Source: Aureispira anguillae (GTDB taxonomy: Bacteria > Bacteroidota > Bacteroidia > Chitinophagales > Saprospiraceae). Taken from it: 64,000 nt of DNA. The position numbers and the translations under genes were made by a program. Below the pieces are notes generated by a model. That model was not told where the DNA came from. It saw only the letters and a program-made list of their open reading frames with translations, and did not search any database. Positions 27,107-36,626 of the stretch are shown here, piece after piece (the first letter of the stretch is position 1; every line of letters starts with the position of its first letter). The DNA lies in assembly GCF_026000115.1 (NCBI RefSeq), contig NZ_AP026867.1, positions 5,568,001 to 5,632,000 on the forward strand. Direction: 5' to 3'.

Positions 27107-28600
27107 CTATTCGCCACCAGGCATTTTTTGCTGGAATGTGATTACGATAAACTCAGCAGGACGAGAGATAGCTACTTTTACAGTTACTTTCATATAGCCA
27201 TCCAAAACATCTTGAGGAGTCATTGTGATTCCAAGACCACACTCTACAAGGTAAGCTTCGTCTTCTGAAGCACCAACCAAAGCACCACTTTGCCATTGGT
27301 TACGCAAGAAGTTAGAGATCATAGTTCTAACGCTCAACCAAGTATTCGTATCATTTGGACGGAATACATAAGGCTCACATGCAAACTTAATAGATTGCTC
27401 CAACATAATCATTGTACGACGTACGTTGATGTATCTCCAGTCACCACTGTTACCATCAAGAGTACGAGCACCCCATACTAAAGTACCTTTACCAACAAAT
27501 GGACGGATAGCGTTTACAGCTTTACCATTCAATGGCAAGTTCAAGTTTTCTTGCTCCTCAGCAGTAATATTTACTGTAGGACCAGTAATAGCAGATACGC
27601 TTACGTTTGCAGGAGCTTTGTGTACACCTACAGAGCTATCTACCAATGCATAGATACCAGCAATAGCACCAGATGGAGGAAGTACATTAAGTGTATCCTT
27701 CATTTGACCTAAAACATCATTATAAATTGGACTTACTGCTTTTAGTAAGTTACTTACAGCTTGAGTATTTGCTTCATCATCAGAAATTTTAGCAATTTCT
27801 TCTTTGATCATGTCGCCTTTTTCAGCTTTAACATAACCAGCAGATACATTTTCATCTACTTCATTGTTCAAGATGTCAACCAAGCCTTCAGGGTTACTGA
27901 TATTAACATAGCTTAAGTCATCAGAGCTTACAACAGTAGCGTTCAACCAAGGGTAATAAGCTGCACCAAAATCCAAGAAATTTCCACCATAAGCAGTACG
28001 AGCAGCAGTTACAACATCGTCATCCAACAATGTTCTAGCTTGATGACCACCCCATACATCTAGGATAGCGAAACGGCTACGAGTATCAGCACCACAATGC
28101 TTGATCATTGCTTGTTGAACAGTAGCACAGTCACCTTCTTCCAATAATACAGCATCAGGAATTACAACTAGCGTAGGCTCTTGCTCTTTCAACAAAGCAG
28201 TAATACCACCACCATTTTCAGCACCAATTAAAGCAGAAGCTTTTACACCAGCACCATAGTTACCTACAGAAACTACATAACTAGCACCACCGCCATTTGC
28301 AAAGAATAATTGCATACTGCGGAACAAGTTATAGTTTGTTCCTTCATCAGCAGCAAGGCTATAGTTATCACCATCTGCCTCAACAGTAAACTTAGTAGTA
28401 GGAGCACCGCCAAAGAAGCTTAGGAACTCTACCATTGAAGTAATACGCATTGGAACGTTGGTCAAGTCTTTTTTCCCAGCAGCTGCTTTTTGAGTGTATC
28501 CAATAAAAGCAGGTACCGCTGTAGCTACAGATACTACAGAATTGGAAAAGGCACTTTTTTCTTCGATATACACACCAGGTGTTGCATATTGTTTTGCCAT
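27107..28600 (-). CDS. Contractile sheath protein (Afp2-4-like)
   Basis: A 497-residue phage-tail-sheath protein beginning AKQYATPGVYIEEKSAFSNSV, with VPAFIGYTQKA and the C-terminal domain LNLPLNGKAVNAIRPFVGKG, VWGARTLDGNSGDWRYINVRR and the last strand AEFIVITFQQKMPGGE. These segments mark the family clearly. Subunits contract to drive the tube. Only one sheath gene is present, unlike Afp-type clusters, which carry three. A hairpin (28648-28675) stands in its leader. Confidence 0.95.
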   Translation of the reverse strand: MAKQYATPGVYIEEKSAFSNSVVSVATAVPAFIGYTQKAAAGKKDLTNVPMRITSMVEFLSFFGGAPTTKFTVEADGDNYSLAADEGTNYNLFRSMQLFFANGGGASYVVSVGNYGAGVKASALIGAENGGGITALLKEQEPTLVVIPDAVLLEEGDCATVQQAMIKHCGADTRSRFAILDVWGGHQARTLLDDDVVTAARTAYGGNFLDFGAAYYPWLNATVVSSDDLSYVNISNPEGLVDILNNEVDENVSAGYVKAEKGDMIKEEIAKISDDEANTQAVSNLLKAVSPIYNDVLGQMKDTLNVLPPSGAIAGIYALVDSSVGVHKAPANVSVSAITGPTVNITAEEQENLNLPLNGKAVNAIRPFVGKGTLVWGARTLDGNSGDWRYINVRRTMIMLEQSIKFACEPYVFRPNDTNTWLSVRTMISNFLRNQWQSGALVGASEDEAYLVECGLGITMTPQDVLDGYMKVTVKVAISRPAEFIVITFQQKMPGGE

Positions 28601-28647
28601 GATTAAATTTGTTTAAATTTAGTTGATTTAATAATTTTTAAATTTCG

Positions 28648-28675
28648 ACCTTAAATTTGACGTCATTTTTAAGGT
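28648..28675 (-). promoter_or_regulatory. Small hairpin in the sheath leader
   Basis: An 8-bp stem (28648-28655 with 28668-28675) with a loop containing the palindrome GACGTC sits just before the sheath gene. No T run follows it on the minus strand, so it is unlikely to be a terminator; it might be an mRNA processing or stability element. This is weak evidence. Confidence 0.3.
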
Positions 28676-28677
28676 GC

Positions 28678-29805
28678 TTACAAATATACTATTAATTCTG
28701 AATAAACCTCAGATTTATCTGATAAATTTACCTTTAAGTTCCCAAGTGCCGATGCACAGGGCAATTGAACGATCCACTCTACTCCACTTTTTCCTCTTTT
28801 GGTCTTCAATTTGAACTTTTCTTGCTGTTGTTCTCTAAATTTGATCGGCTCAGAAGTCCATATACTAAAGATTTCCTTGCCCCCATCTATCGTCCCTGCT
28901 TCCGCCGCTTCAAATAGCATTGGTTCATATCCTTCTTTTTTTGTTGTGTCGTAGATTTCATGATCTTTATACATCTGATTGTTACCGTTCTCTATCAATA
29001 AATATTGCCAGCGAACCGATCTATTTCCAAAATGGATGTTATAATCTTGTACAACTACCTCACCATCATCATCAAAAAAGGCATATTCGCCAAAATCATC
29101 TTTATCTATAAAAATATCAATAATTCCAAATAAAGTCTTTAGACCATTGTACAAATAAAATGATTTCTCCTCTAAACCATCCACCAAGATAGAATACTTG
29201 CCTTCTGGTTGCCCCACCAAACTAATCTCACAGGTATCAATGCCATCTTCCAAAATTTCTTCAAAGACAATTTCATCAAACACATTCATTACCTGTACTT
29301 CTGTTCCATATTGTTCTTCGTCAAAATCATAATTGAACAAAAAGCCACATATATCTACCTTATCCTCTGCCGTTACATATTGATTTAACGACAAGTTTTT
29401 ATGCTCGGTATCTTCTTTTTCCAAGCTTTTGTTATTAAAATAAAACATCGTGTCTTCCTCAAATTCAAAGGGAAGGTCGGTGTAATTTAAAAACTTTATA
29501 TCTGCAACATCCAACAAAAAAGACAAATGAATGGGCTTCTTAATATCCTTGACTGGTGTATAAGAATCGGTAGAAGCATAGCCCAACATAAAACCACTTG
29601 GCATAGAACGATACTGGAGACGATGGCGAGACAATTCTTTTAATGTTTCTTCCGTTGGTTTAAGCGAAACCTTGCCTTTAGGAAACACTCCCGTTCTAAA
29701 AAAATCATGTTTGACCTCAAAATTTAATAACTCTTGGAATTGAGCTAATAAATTGAGCTGTATTTTTGGGAAAGCTCCTTTTTTATTTTTCCGTATTTTT
29801 GCCAT
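28678..29805 (-). CDS. Unrecognised CIS structural protein upstream of the sheath
   Basis: A 375-residue acidic protein without signal peptide, starting AKIRKNKKGAFPKIQLNLLA. It is rich in Asp/Glu and aromatic residues (FLFNYDFDEEQYGTEVQV, YAFFDDDGEVVVQDYNIHFG), suggesting an all-beta protein. Its gene lies between the DUF4255 cap gene and the sheath gene. In that place it could be a tube/sheath terminator or cap partner. I do not recognise the family. Confidence 0.6.
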   Translation of the reverse strand: MAKIRKNKKGAFPKIQLNLLAQFQELLNFEVKHDFFRTGVFPKGKVSLKPTEETLKELSRHRLQYRSMPSGFMLGYASTDSYTPVKDIKKPIHLSFLLDVADIKFLNYTDLPFEFEEDTMFYFNNKSLEKEDTEHKNLSLNQYVTAEDKVDICGFLFNYDFDEEQYGTEVQVMNVFDEIVFEEILEDGIDTCEISLVGQPEGKYSILVDGLEEKSFYLYNGLKTLFGIIDIFIDKDDFGEYAFFDDDGEVVVQDYNIHFGNRSVRWQYLLIENGNNQMYKDHEIYDTTKKEGYEPMLFEAAEAGTIDGGKEIFSIWTSEPIKFREQQQEKFKLKTKRGKSGVEWIVQLPCASALGNLKVNLSDKSEVYSELIVYL

Positions 29806-29870
29806 TAGATTACTCTATTTTATACATTTCATTTTTGCACTCATCGTCCTCTCCTTCTATCTTAAGTGCT

Positions 29871-30440
29871 TTATGTCTTCTTGATGACAGGTATTTCAGG
29901 ATACAAGACATCGTGTTTGATTGGTAATGTTTTGATTTTGTAAACCACTGAAGGGAGATATTTAGATCCCATTAATCCCCAGAAGTTGCTCAAATCTCTT
30001 GTTTCAAAAGAAATTAATTCTGCCTGCATTCGCTCAATCACACCATTCATCACAGGCGTATCTTGTGGCGAAAAAGCTCCTGATCTCGATTGAAAAAAAG
30101 CAATGACAGAAGAAATAAACTTAAGTCCCTCCAAGTAGTTTTCGCTGGTAAAATAGGCCGAAAACAAAATAGTGATATTGACATGAACAGGAGGTTTCAC
30201 TTTTTTATAATTTCCTCTAGGAGTCTGTTTGTAGCCCCCTACATTACTTTGAGTTTTGTCCATTTCTATATTCGTGAGTGTCATCACAATTTTATCGGGC
30301 TCTTGAACGGCTATACTGCCATCTAAGTTGATAATACTGGACATGACTACTTTTTCCTCTGTAATGTTATGCTTGGACTGCAAAAATCGATTGAGTTCGC
30401 CAGCAATGGCGGCTACTGCTTCATGAATCATTGGACGCAA
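29871..30440 (-). CDS. DUF4255 tail-terminator/cap protein (Afp16-like)
   Basis: A 189-residue protein, IHEAVAAIAGELNRFLQSKH at the start, KIVMTLTNIEMDKTQSN in the middle, and PPVHVNITILFSAYFTSENYLEGLKFISSVIAFFQ, all typical of DUF4255. Proteins of this family close the distal end of the tube and sheath in CIS particles. It follows the two-TM gene by 22 bases in the same operon. Confidence 0.87.
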   Translation of the reverse strand: MRPMIHEAVAAIAGELNRFLQSKHNITEEKVVMSSIINLDGSIAVQEPDKIVMTLTNIEMDKTQSNVGGYKQTPRGNYKKVKPPVHVNITILFSAYFTSENYLEGLKFISSVIAFFQSRSGAFSPQDTPVMNGVIERMQAELISFETRDLSNFWGLMGSKYLPSVVYKIKTLPIKHDVLYPEIPVIKKT

Positions 30441-30462
30441 AAACTAGTTAAAAAATACAAGA

Positions 30463-30720
30463 TTATTCTTCTTCCAACTCTTCTTCTGGAGCTGTCAAGG
30501 ATTTTAGTGCCATAGACACAAATCGAATGATATAAATACCTACAAAAGAGGTAAAATAGCCTATTAAATATAACCAAAAGATATAATTCTTACGAATTTC
30601 TGATAAGTTAATTATTTCGCTAGTAAACCCAAAAAACCATAAAAATACGATTCCCAAAGGTATTGCCGCTATAAGCCCTACCATCAACCAGATAAATTCT
30701 CGGGCAATTACTTTTCCCAT
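30463..30720 (-). CDS. Small two-TM membrane protein at the start of the CIS locus
   Basis: An 85-residue protein with two TM helices (about residues 10-32 and 45-68), a short polar loop and an acidic cytoplasmic tail (APEEELEEE). It is the first CIS-locus gene, 22 bases before the DUF4255 cap gene. No family is recognised. A membrane protein tied to a cap gene could anchor the particle to the inner membrane, which a system without TssJLM would need; this is inference. Confidence 0.6.
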   Translation of the reverse strand: MGKVIAREFIWLMVGLIAAIPLGIVFLWFFGFTSEIINLSEIRKNYIFWLYLIGYFTSFVGIYIIRFVSMALKSLTAPEEELEEE

Positions 30721-30738
30721 TTTTTTTAGTTTTAATTT

Positions 30739-30900
30739 AAAATAATACTCCGTTATTTTTTGCTTTTTTTAGTTCGCTATGCTCATGAGAATAGTTGTAA
30801 AAAAGCAAAAAAACATTGCTTTTTCCTTTATAGCTTTAGCTATAAACTAGCGCAGTTCGCTTTGCTCATGTATTTGATTGATCAACGCAGTAATGTTAAA
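30739..30900. repeat. Dispersed intergenic repeat, copy A
   Basis: This 390-base gap between the CIS locus and the GH18-like unit has no gene. Bases 30766-30789 (TTTTT then AGTTCGCTATGCTCATGAG) are the exact reverse complement of 54767-54790. The segment near 30745-30752 (ATACTCCG) also matches, inverted, the sequence at 54831-54838. A second similar block, AGTTCGCTTTGCTCATG, lies at 30854-30870. Confidence 0.6.
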
Positions 30901-31114
30901 ACAGAAATATGAATAACTGCTTTTTATTTATGTATTTAAATTGAAGAACAAAAGAGTAGGTTAACAATTAGAGTGCATTTTTCAACTGGTAAGCGGAAAA
31001 AAGAGGCTCATCACCTAATCGCAACACAGCTAACTGATCTCACAAGCACTACGAGTAATCTGTTGTTAGTTATTTTTGTTTTTCAACTTAGTATCTCTAT
31101 TGTTTCTGCTCTAA

Positions 31115-33292
31115 TTAAGGCAATTCTTTATGCCTATTCTCCACTATATTAGAGGCTACCCAAGTTAGCAACAAGCCTAGACCTGTTCCAATTGCAAATG
31201 TTATCATTTTATTCTGGAACCAGCCCATCCAGTTGCCAAGTACCAAAATAACAATCGTAAAAACAACCAAATAAAAAATTCGAAAAGCTCCACTGTAAAA
31301 CAAAACATCCCTCACTTTCCAGTCCAATACAGAAAAACCAAAACTGATACAAATAAAGATGGTAATCAAAAATAAAGTAGCAAAAATTAGGTTGCTGAAA
31401 CGCTTTAGCAAATATAAGATGGTGTACTCTACCTTATTTTCTTTATCAATTGTTATTCGTCCATAATTTCTTTTGTCCTCATTCCAAACTCTTCTAGTAA
31501 CAAAGCTTTCTTCAATAGTAGACCATAAATCTACATGCGCATAATCGGCTCCTAAGGCCCACAAACCAACTCCCCCTAAGCCTTCATCGATAGCAAAATC
31601 GAACTTACGCCCTAAGGAAGTAGAATTGTCAAAATAAATCTTGTATACTCCTCCCAAAGAATCTCTTACCGTAGCCTCCATAGAATGAGTAGCTTTATCA
31701 TAATCAATACTAGCTCGCCCCTTTTCGGCTAATCTCAATATCTCGCTATAAGGCATATACCCTTCAAAATCCTTTTCGCCTGTTCTATCTTTGTACCAAA
31801 CAGCTCCATGATAAGGCAGCCCTAAAACCAAACTACTAACATGATCGTTCCCTATTTTTTCTTTGTAGTAATCAACGAGCACATTTAAATCTACTTGCTG
31901 AGAATCTACATCTGCCTGTACTGCAATATTCTCAAACAAGTCAAGTTCTTTAAAGATCAACGTATCCCTTTTGGGACTAAAAATAAAAAAGCCAACCCCT
32001 TCATTTTCTTTGGTAGCACTAGATTCTTGCGAGAGCATGCCAACACAATTGGTTCTCCTCAACAAACGGTTGATCTGAGGACTTTGCCACAAAGGACGTC
32101 CGTCTTCATCCTTAGTAATTTTAATGGTATTCAGAACATCGGTTATATCATAAGGCTTATACTCCAAGTTTTTGTAGGTACGCTGGATATAATAATTTAG
32201 CGAATCTTTCAACCTAGTTTCATAAACTTGATCATGCTCAAGTACAACACTTGTTATATTATAGGGTACTGCTAATAGTTGATCTAATGTCGTGTACAAC
32301 TGGTACAAACAAACCGTTCCACGAATAGAGGCATCCTTAGTGACTAAAGGAGACAAAGGACCTTCTTGCAACTCCGTTGGTTTTATATGGAAGTTAAAGC
32401 TGCTGATCACAAATAAATCAATCCAAGGCTTCAATTTGGGCAAGTCGTACACATTATCTTTGTCATAAATAGGCACTGACATACTAATGACATAATCATT
32501 ATTGTCTTCCCGAATAGCAAACGATAGTTCTTTAACAAAAGCAATAAAATTATCTTTTTGACTAATCGGTACTTCCTCAAAGTTCAAATCAATCCCATCT
32601 GCTCCCGATCGTATCAAAATACTCTTCAGACTGTCAATTAGGTTCCGTTGTACATCTGGTTCACTCGTAAAAAAGATTTCATTGTTGGCATACCCTCTAT
32701 TGCTCACGGTCAATAAAACTTTACAGCTATCTAGATGAGCTGTCATGATCAAGTCGCTATCTATAAAGTCATAAATAGCTTCAAAATTAGAATAGCCCCC
32801 AGTAAATGGATTAACTTCATAACCATAATAAGCTAAGTGTGTTAATAGTCGATAATTATACGTTTTGTACGTGTCTCCTTTCCAGTAGGGATGCCATCCC
32901 AAAACCGTCAAGTTCTGTTTGGGAGAAATCTTATTATTACTTCTATAAAAAACACCTACTTTATTTCTCCAATCCGAATTTTCAAGCGAAGTATTATAAC
33001 TTTCGTATCGACTATCCAACGCCTTATCGATTCTTCTCTGCTCTATATCTGTAGGAACTTCCCACCATTCATAAGCTAGCATCAACAACCTGCGTTCATT
33101 AATTTTGTCATCCACACGTTCCTGTATCGGACTATTAGCTTGCAAGCTTCTTCTTTTAGTAATACGAGCTTGTTCTATAGAATCCAAATCATCTCCCCAA
33201 AGTTGAGCACATAAATCAAGGGGTGCTAAAACAACAAGCCAGCACCAAAAAATTAACTGAGCAAAAGAATATGTTATTATTGATTGTTTCAT
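31115..33292 (-). CDS. GH18-like protein with C-terminal membrane segments, copy 1
   Basis: A 725-residue protein with signal peptide (SFAQLIFWCWLVVLAPLDLCAQ), a 100-residue linker, and a GH18 chitinase-type barrel beginning VLGWHPYWKGDTY. The catalytic strand reads DGIDLNFE (residues 232-239), so the acid Glu239 is kept but the Asp two positions before it is Asn. The remaining barrel continues to about residue 600. Three TM helices follow in the last 100 residues. It would face the periplasm and might bind or cut beta-1,4-linked N-acetylglucosamine polymers, peptidoglycan or chitin. Next to it are a close paralogue and a secreted protein. Confidence 0.72.
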   Translation of the reverse strand: MKQSIITYSFAQLIFWCWLVVLAPLDLCAQLWGDDLDSIEQARITKRRSLQANSPIQERVDDKINERRLLMLAYEWWEVPTDIEQRRIDKALDSRYESYNTSLENSDWRNKVGVFYRSNNKISPKQNLTVLGWHPYWKGDTYKTYNYRLLTHLAYYGYEVNPFTGGYSNFEAIYDFIDSDLIMTAHLDSCKVLLTVSNRGYANNEIFFTSEPDVQRNLIDSLKSILIRSGADGIDLNFEEVPISQKDNFIAFVKELSFAIREDNNDYVISMSVPIYDKDNVYDLPKLKPWIDLFVISSFNFHIKPTELQEGPLSPLVTKDASIRGTVCLYQLYTTLDQLLAVPYNITSVVLEHDQVYETRLKDSLNYYIQRTYKNLEYKPYDITDVLNTIKITKDEDGRPLWQSPQINRLLRRTNCVGMLSQESSATKENEGVGFFIFSPKRDTLIFKELDLFENIAVQADVDSQQVDLNVLVDYYKEKIGNDHVSSLVLGLPYHGAVWYKDRTGEKDFEGYMPYSEILRLAEKGRASIDYDKATHSMEATVRDSLGGVYKIYFDNSTSLGRKFDFAIDEGLGGVGLWALGADYAHVDLWSTIEESFVTRRVWNEDKRNYGRITIDKENKVEYTILYLLKRFSNLIFATLFLITIFICISFGFSVLDWKVRDVLFYSGAFRIFYLVVFTIVILVLGNWMGWFQNKMITFAIGTGLGLLLTWVASNIVENRHKELP

Positions 33293-33348
33293 AGTTGGTC
33301 GTAATATAGTGTGGAACCGAATAGTAGCAGTTCCAAATTCAATTTGGT

Positions 33349-35217
33349 TTATGGAGTTAGCGATTTTTTCTTAGTAACATATTTCCATCCTCCCCAGCTC
33401 ATTACAGCACCAAAGATCACCCCAACCAACAATGGAATGGTAGCTCCTTTAAATAAGCCCATATATCCTCCTAAGAGCAACAATAGGAATGTAAAGAAAA
33501 TCATATACATGACTCTAAACCTTCCATTATCAAATAAAGCTTGACGTATCTGTTGGTTAAACAAAGCAGCACAAAGACCTATTGCCATAAAAATCGCCAA
33601 GTAAAGCAATACGGCTAAGGCATAGATAGAGTTTTGACGGAATTCATTGCTTTTTTCATTCAGCTCTGCTAATTTTTCGTTGTGAGGTTCTACCATTTCC
33701 ATAAATTCATCCGAAAGCAACTGCTCTAGATGCTCAAAGCCACTATCATTGCCTAAAAACTGAATTCCAACCCCGCCTAAACGAGCATCCATTAGGTAAC
33801 GATACTTTTTACGCAAACTTGTACTATCATCAAAATACAAGGTCACATCTACAGGAACCTCCCCAAGCGTCGTATCTACATCATAATAATCATAATACTT
33901 GAAGGTATAGCAGGTTTTTGAACTATCATAGCCCAACCTAGCTCCTGGGTATTTGAGAAAGTCATCTTGTTGCATAACAAAATCAAACTGAATATCGCCA
34001 TAAGTAATGGCATCCATATTGAGAATTTCCTCTGTTATACCATCTGTAAACCACCTCGTCCCATAATAGGGCAAAGCCAAAATAAGCCGACCACTATACA
34101 AAGGTCCTAAGTTGGCAATGTATTTATCAACAGATGTTCTTATATCTGGAGCTGATGTTAAAGGGCTGTAATTTAAAGGTGCTGTTGGTAATTTTTTTAA
34201 ACCATCTGGTGTTTCTTGAAAATCAAAGCCTTTTACCACAAAAATATCTACAAAACGCTGCAACTCTGCAATATCATAAACATTGTCAGGATCATAGGCA
34301 GGAACACTTAAGAAAACAAAACTGGTATCTCCCCTAGCCCCAGTAACTGTCGTAGATAAAATTCGAATGAACTTAAAAAAGTCATCCTTTACAGCAGTAT
34401 TTACGCCTTCAAAGTTAATTTCAATACCATCGGCATTGGTAGAATCCAAAATATACAGAATAGAATCTAAAAATCGCTGTTGAGCAGGTATATTTTGTTC
34501 CAAAAATCGCATCACATTTTGCTCTCCATGACAAGTGATAGACAACAAAGCGCTACAACCTTTTTTGTGGGCAGTACTGACAAAATCTCCCGCCAAAAAA
34601 TTAGCCATAACAGCAGAGTTTTGGGGCGCACCATTATCGGGGTTAATATCATAAGAATAATAAGAAACTACATTAAACAAATCAAAATCGTAGCCCTTAT
34701 AAATATCCCCCATCCAATGCGGATGCCAGCCAAAAACAATCATAGGTCGGCTATCGTCCCATATATTTTTTGTTACCCGAAAATATTTTCGATCAATATT
34801 ATTAAGAGAATCTTGAATTGCCTTGATTTTGGCTCTAGCCAAAAGTTCTGCATCGCTAGGCATCATTGTCCACTCCCCCAATAACTCAACATAACGTTTT
34901 TTATTGGTATTGTCATAGAGGCTTGTCTTGGTTTCTTCATCTTCAATCAATTCATCTAAAGTAGGATCTAAGTTCGTACCATCTCCTCCTCTACCTCCCT
35001 TCAAAGACTCCTTCAAAGCTCTCTTTGTACTTTTAGCTTTCACCTTGGCAGAAGACTTAAGAATACTTGCATTCTTGTAAGCTTCTCGTCGGACTTTACT
35101 CTTTACTTTAGTTTGAATCATTCCTTGAGCCTCTAGAGATTCGAGGTTGATAAAGAAGAGACACAGAATCAAACAAAAAATATATTTTAAATAATGGATT
35201 GTAATCGAGTGTTTCAC
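33349..35217 (-). CDS. GH18-like protein with C-terminal membrane segments, copy 2
   Basis: A 622-residue paralogue of the neighbouring gene, with signal peptide (YIFCLILCLFFINLESLEAQ), a basic linker of about 60 residues (KVKSKVRREAYKNASILKSS) and a GH18-like barrel (MIVFGWHPHWMGDIYKGYDF). The catalytic strand is DGIEINFE (263-270): Glu270 is kept, while two upstream Asp are replaced by Glu and Asn. The C-terminal 95 residues repeat the three-TM arrangement. It probably acts with copy 1, perhaps as a non-hydrolytic binding partner. The replacements make full chitinase activity less likely. Confidence 0.72.
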   Translation of the reverse strand: MKHSITIHYLKYIFCLILCLFFINLESLEAQGMIQTKVKSKVRREAYKNASILKSSAKVKAKSTKRALKESLKGGRGGDGTNLDPTLDELIEDEETKTSLYDNTNKKRYVELLGEWTMMPSDAELLARAKIKAIQDSLNNIDRKYFRVTKNIWDDSRPMIVFGWHPHWMGDIYKGYDFDLFNVVSYYSYDINPDNGAPQNSAVMANFLAGDFVSTAHKKGCSALLSITCHGEQNVMRFLEQNIPAQQRFLDSILYILDSTNADGIEINFEGVNTAVKDDFFKFIRILSTTVTGARGDTSFVFLSVPAYDPDNVYDIAELQRFVDIFVVKGFDFQETPDGLKKLPTAPLNYSPLTSAPDIRTSVDKYIANLGPLYSGRLILALPYYGTRWFTDGITEEILNMDAITYGDIQFDFVMQQDDFLKYPGARLGYDSSKTCYTFKYYDYYDVDTTLGEVPVDVTLYFDDSTSLRKKYRYLMDARLGGVGIQFLGNDSGFEHLEQLLSDEFMEMVEPHNEKLAELNEKSNEFRQNSIYALAVLLYLAIFMAIGLCAALFNQQIRQALFDNGRFRVMYMIFFTFLLLLLGGYMGLFKGATIPLLVGVIFGAVMSWGGWKYVTKKKSLTP

Positions 35218-35296
35218 ATTGTTATAATTTAAATGAACAGCTGATGTCTTATAATCTATTAACTGTGTTTACATAAATAGTTTACACCGTGTTAGT

Positions 35297-36391
35297 TTAG
35301 CCTTCTTCAGGTGCCAATACCTGCATTGTTTTTTCTCTAAAGATTTCTTGAACCCGCTCTCTAATAATGTATTCATTACGATAAACTCTTTGTAATTTAA
35401 ACTTCGCAAATTTCACATATACGGGCACTCCTGTTGTTGTATTAAAATTGCGAATACTCAAAAGAAGCTCTCTATATTTGCTAGCACTACTAATCGGGAT
35501 TCTACCAAAGAAATCAGCTCGTTTATCTTTACGGGTTAATCTAGGTTTTTTATTCGTGTTGTTATATTTTTCTGGATTCATGAATTTAAACATAACATCT
35601 CTGGCTATAGATGAGGAGCTGTGCGGCAATAATTCTGTTACCCCCAAGCCATACGCCATTAAAGGTTCATTAATGCCAGCAATTCGCCAACTAGGAGGAG
35701 GATTATTTTTTAGCTTTTCATAAGCAGCCAATGCCTCTGTACCAATCCCGACCCAATAAGCTGCATATTGATATTCGGTGTTTTCATCTTTTAGCAATTC
35801 TTCAAAAATAAGCGAATCGCTTACGGCACCATAATTTAGAGCAGGGCTTAATACAAATTCATACTCTGCTAGATCAGGCACAGGAATTGTGTCATCTTTG
35901 TAGGTTTTGACTGTATCTCTAAAAGAAGAAAAGATAATATCGTCCAAAATGACCGTGTCTTTATCTACGGTACTTCTTTGCTTATAAATTTTAATGTCTA
36001 GTTCTTTTTTGCTGATGTCATTATTAACAAAATGAAAAGCATAAGTTCCAGATTTTGTTACCCTGATAAGCGCTCGATCTAATTTTTTTATTTTTTTGTT
36101 GACATACTGAAACTGAGATTCGGGAATATCAATCACAAGTTTTCCCAAAACACCCTTCATTGGAGTGACCGTTACGATAAGATCCTCCCCTGTTTTTAGA
36201 TCAAATGTTTTGTGCAAACTCTTAAATGCTCCAATTTGTTCCAAGTTATTAAACAGCTCTATTTTTCCTTGAGCATAGAGGTGAGATGGAAGAAGGGCGC
36301 AACAAAAACAAAAGAAGATAAAGAAGCATCTCATAGTTTGTGATATTGGGTGTATAGTATTATTATTCGTTTGTTCTTTTTTGGGTTTCAT
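35297..36391 (-). CDS. Secreted protein of unknown function in the GH18-like unit
   Basis: A protein of 364 residues from 36391, or 345 from ATG 36334 (MRCFFIFFCFCCALLPSHLYAQ), which gives a cleaner signal peptide and is the more likely start. The mature part is beta-rich at first (IELFNNLEQIGAFKSLHKTF), then mixed with basic loops (NNTNKKPRLTRKDKRADFF). No domain is recognised. It precedes the two GH18-like genes on the same strand with a short gap, so the three may form one cell-envelope unit. Confidence 0.6.
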   Translation of the reverse strand: MKPKKEQTNNNTIHPISQTMRCFFIFFCFCCALLPSHLYAQGKIELFNNLEQIGAFKSLHKTFDLKTGEDLIVTVTPMKGVLGKLVIDIPESQFQYVNKKIKKLDRALIRVTKSGTYAFHFVNNDISKKELDIKIYKQRSTVDKDTVILDDIIFSSFRDTVKTYKDDTIPVPDLAEYEFVLSPALNYGAVSDSLIFEELLKDENTEYQYAAYWVGIGTEALAAYEKLKNNPPPSWRIAGINEPLMAYGLGVTELLPHSSSSIARDVMFKFMNPEKYNNTNKKPRLTRKDKRADFFGRIPISSASKYRELLLSIRNFNTTTGVPVYVKFAKFKLQRVYRNEYIIRERVQEIFREKTMQVLAPEEG

Positions 36392-36579
36392 TATATAAAG
36401 ATATAAATTAAATCATTTCATAAATACATTAGTAGGTAAGAATATTTTTACTAATCTAATATTGAAAAATTATTAGCTTGTGTTTTGGTCTATCCCATCC
36501 CTTGTATTATCGGAATTATTTAAGATGTTTTTACCATTTTCTTATAGAAGATTGATCGAAACAAAGCTAGGACATTGTT

Positions 36580-36608
36580 AAAATACTGACGCTTTTACTC
36601 AGTATTTT
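36580..36608. repeat. Hairpin before a possible small gene
   Basis: Arms 36580-36589 and 36599-36608 are perfectly complementary (AAAATACTGA). The + strand stem ends in a TTTT, so it might be a weak terminator or a regulator of the small reading frame starting at 36627. Confidence 0.45.
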
Positions 36609-36626
36609 CAGGAGAGGTAATCTTTT

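Noticed and set aside
11613-30720. Classical type VI secretion cluster
   Set aside because: No TssB/TssC pair, TssJ/L/M membrane complex, TssK or ClpV is seen. The sheath is a single phage-type protein, with DUF4255 and DUF5908 genes typical of extracellular/CIS-type systems.
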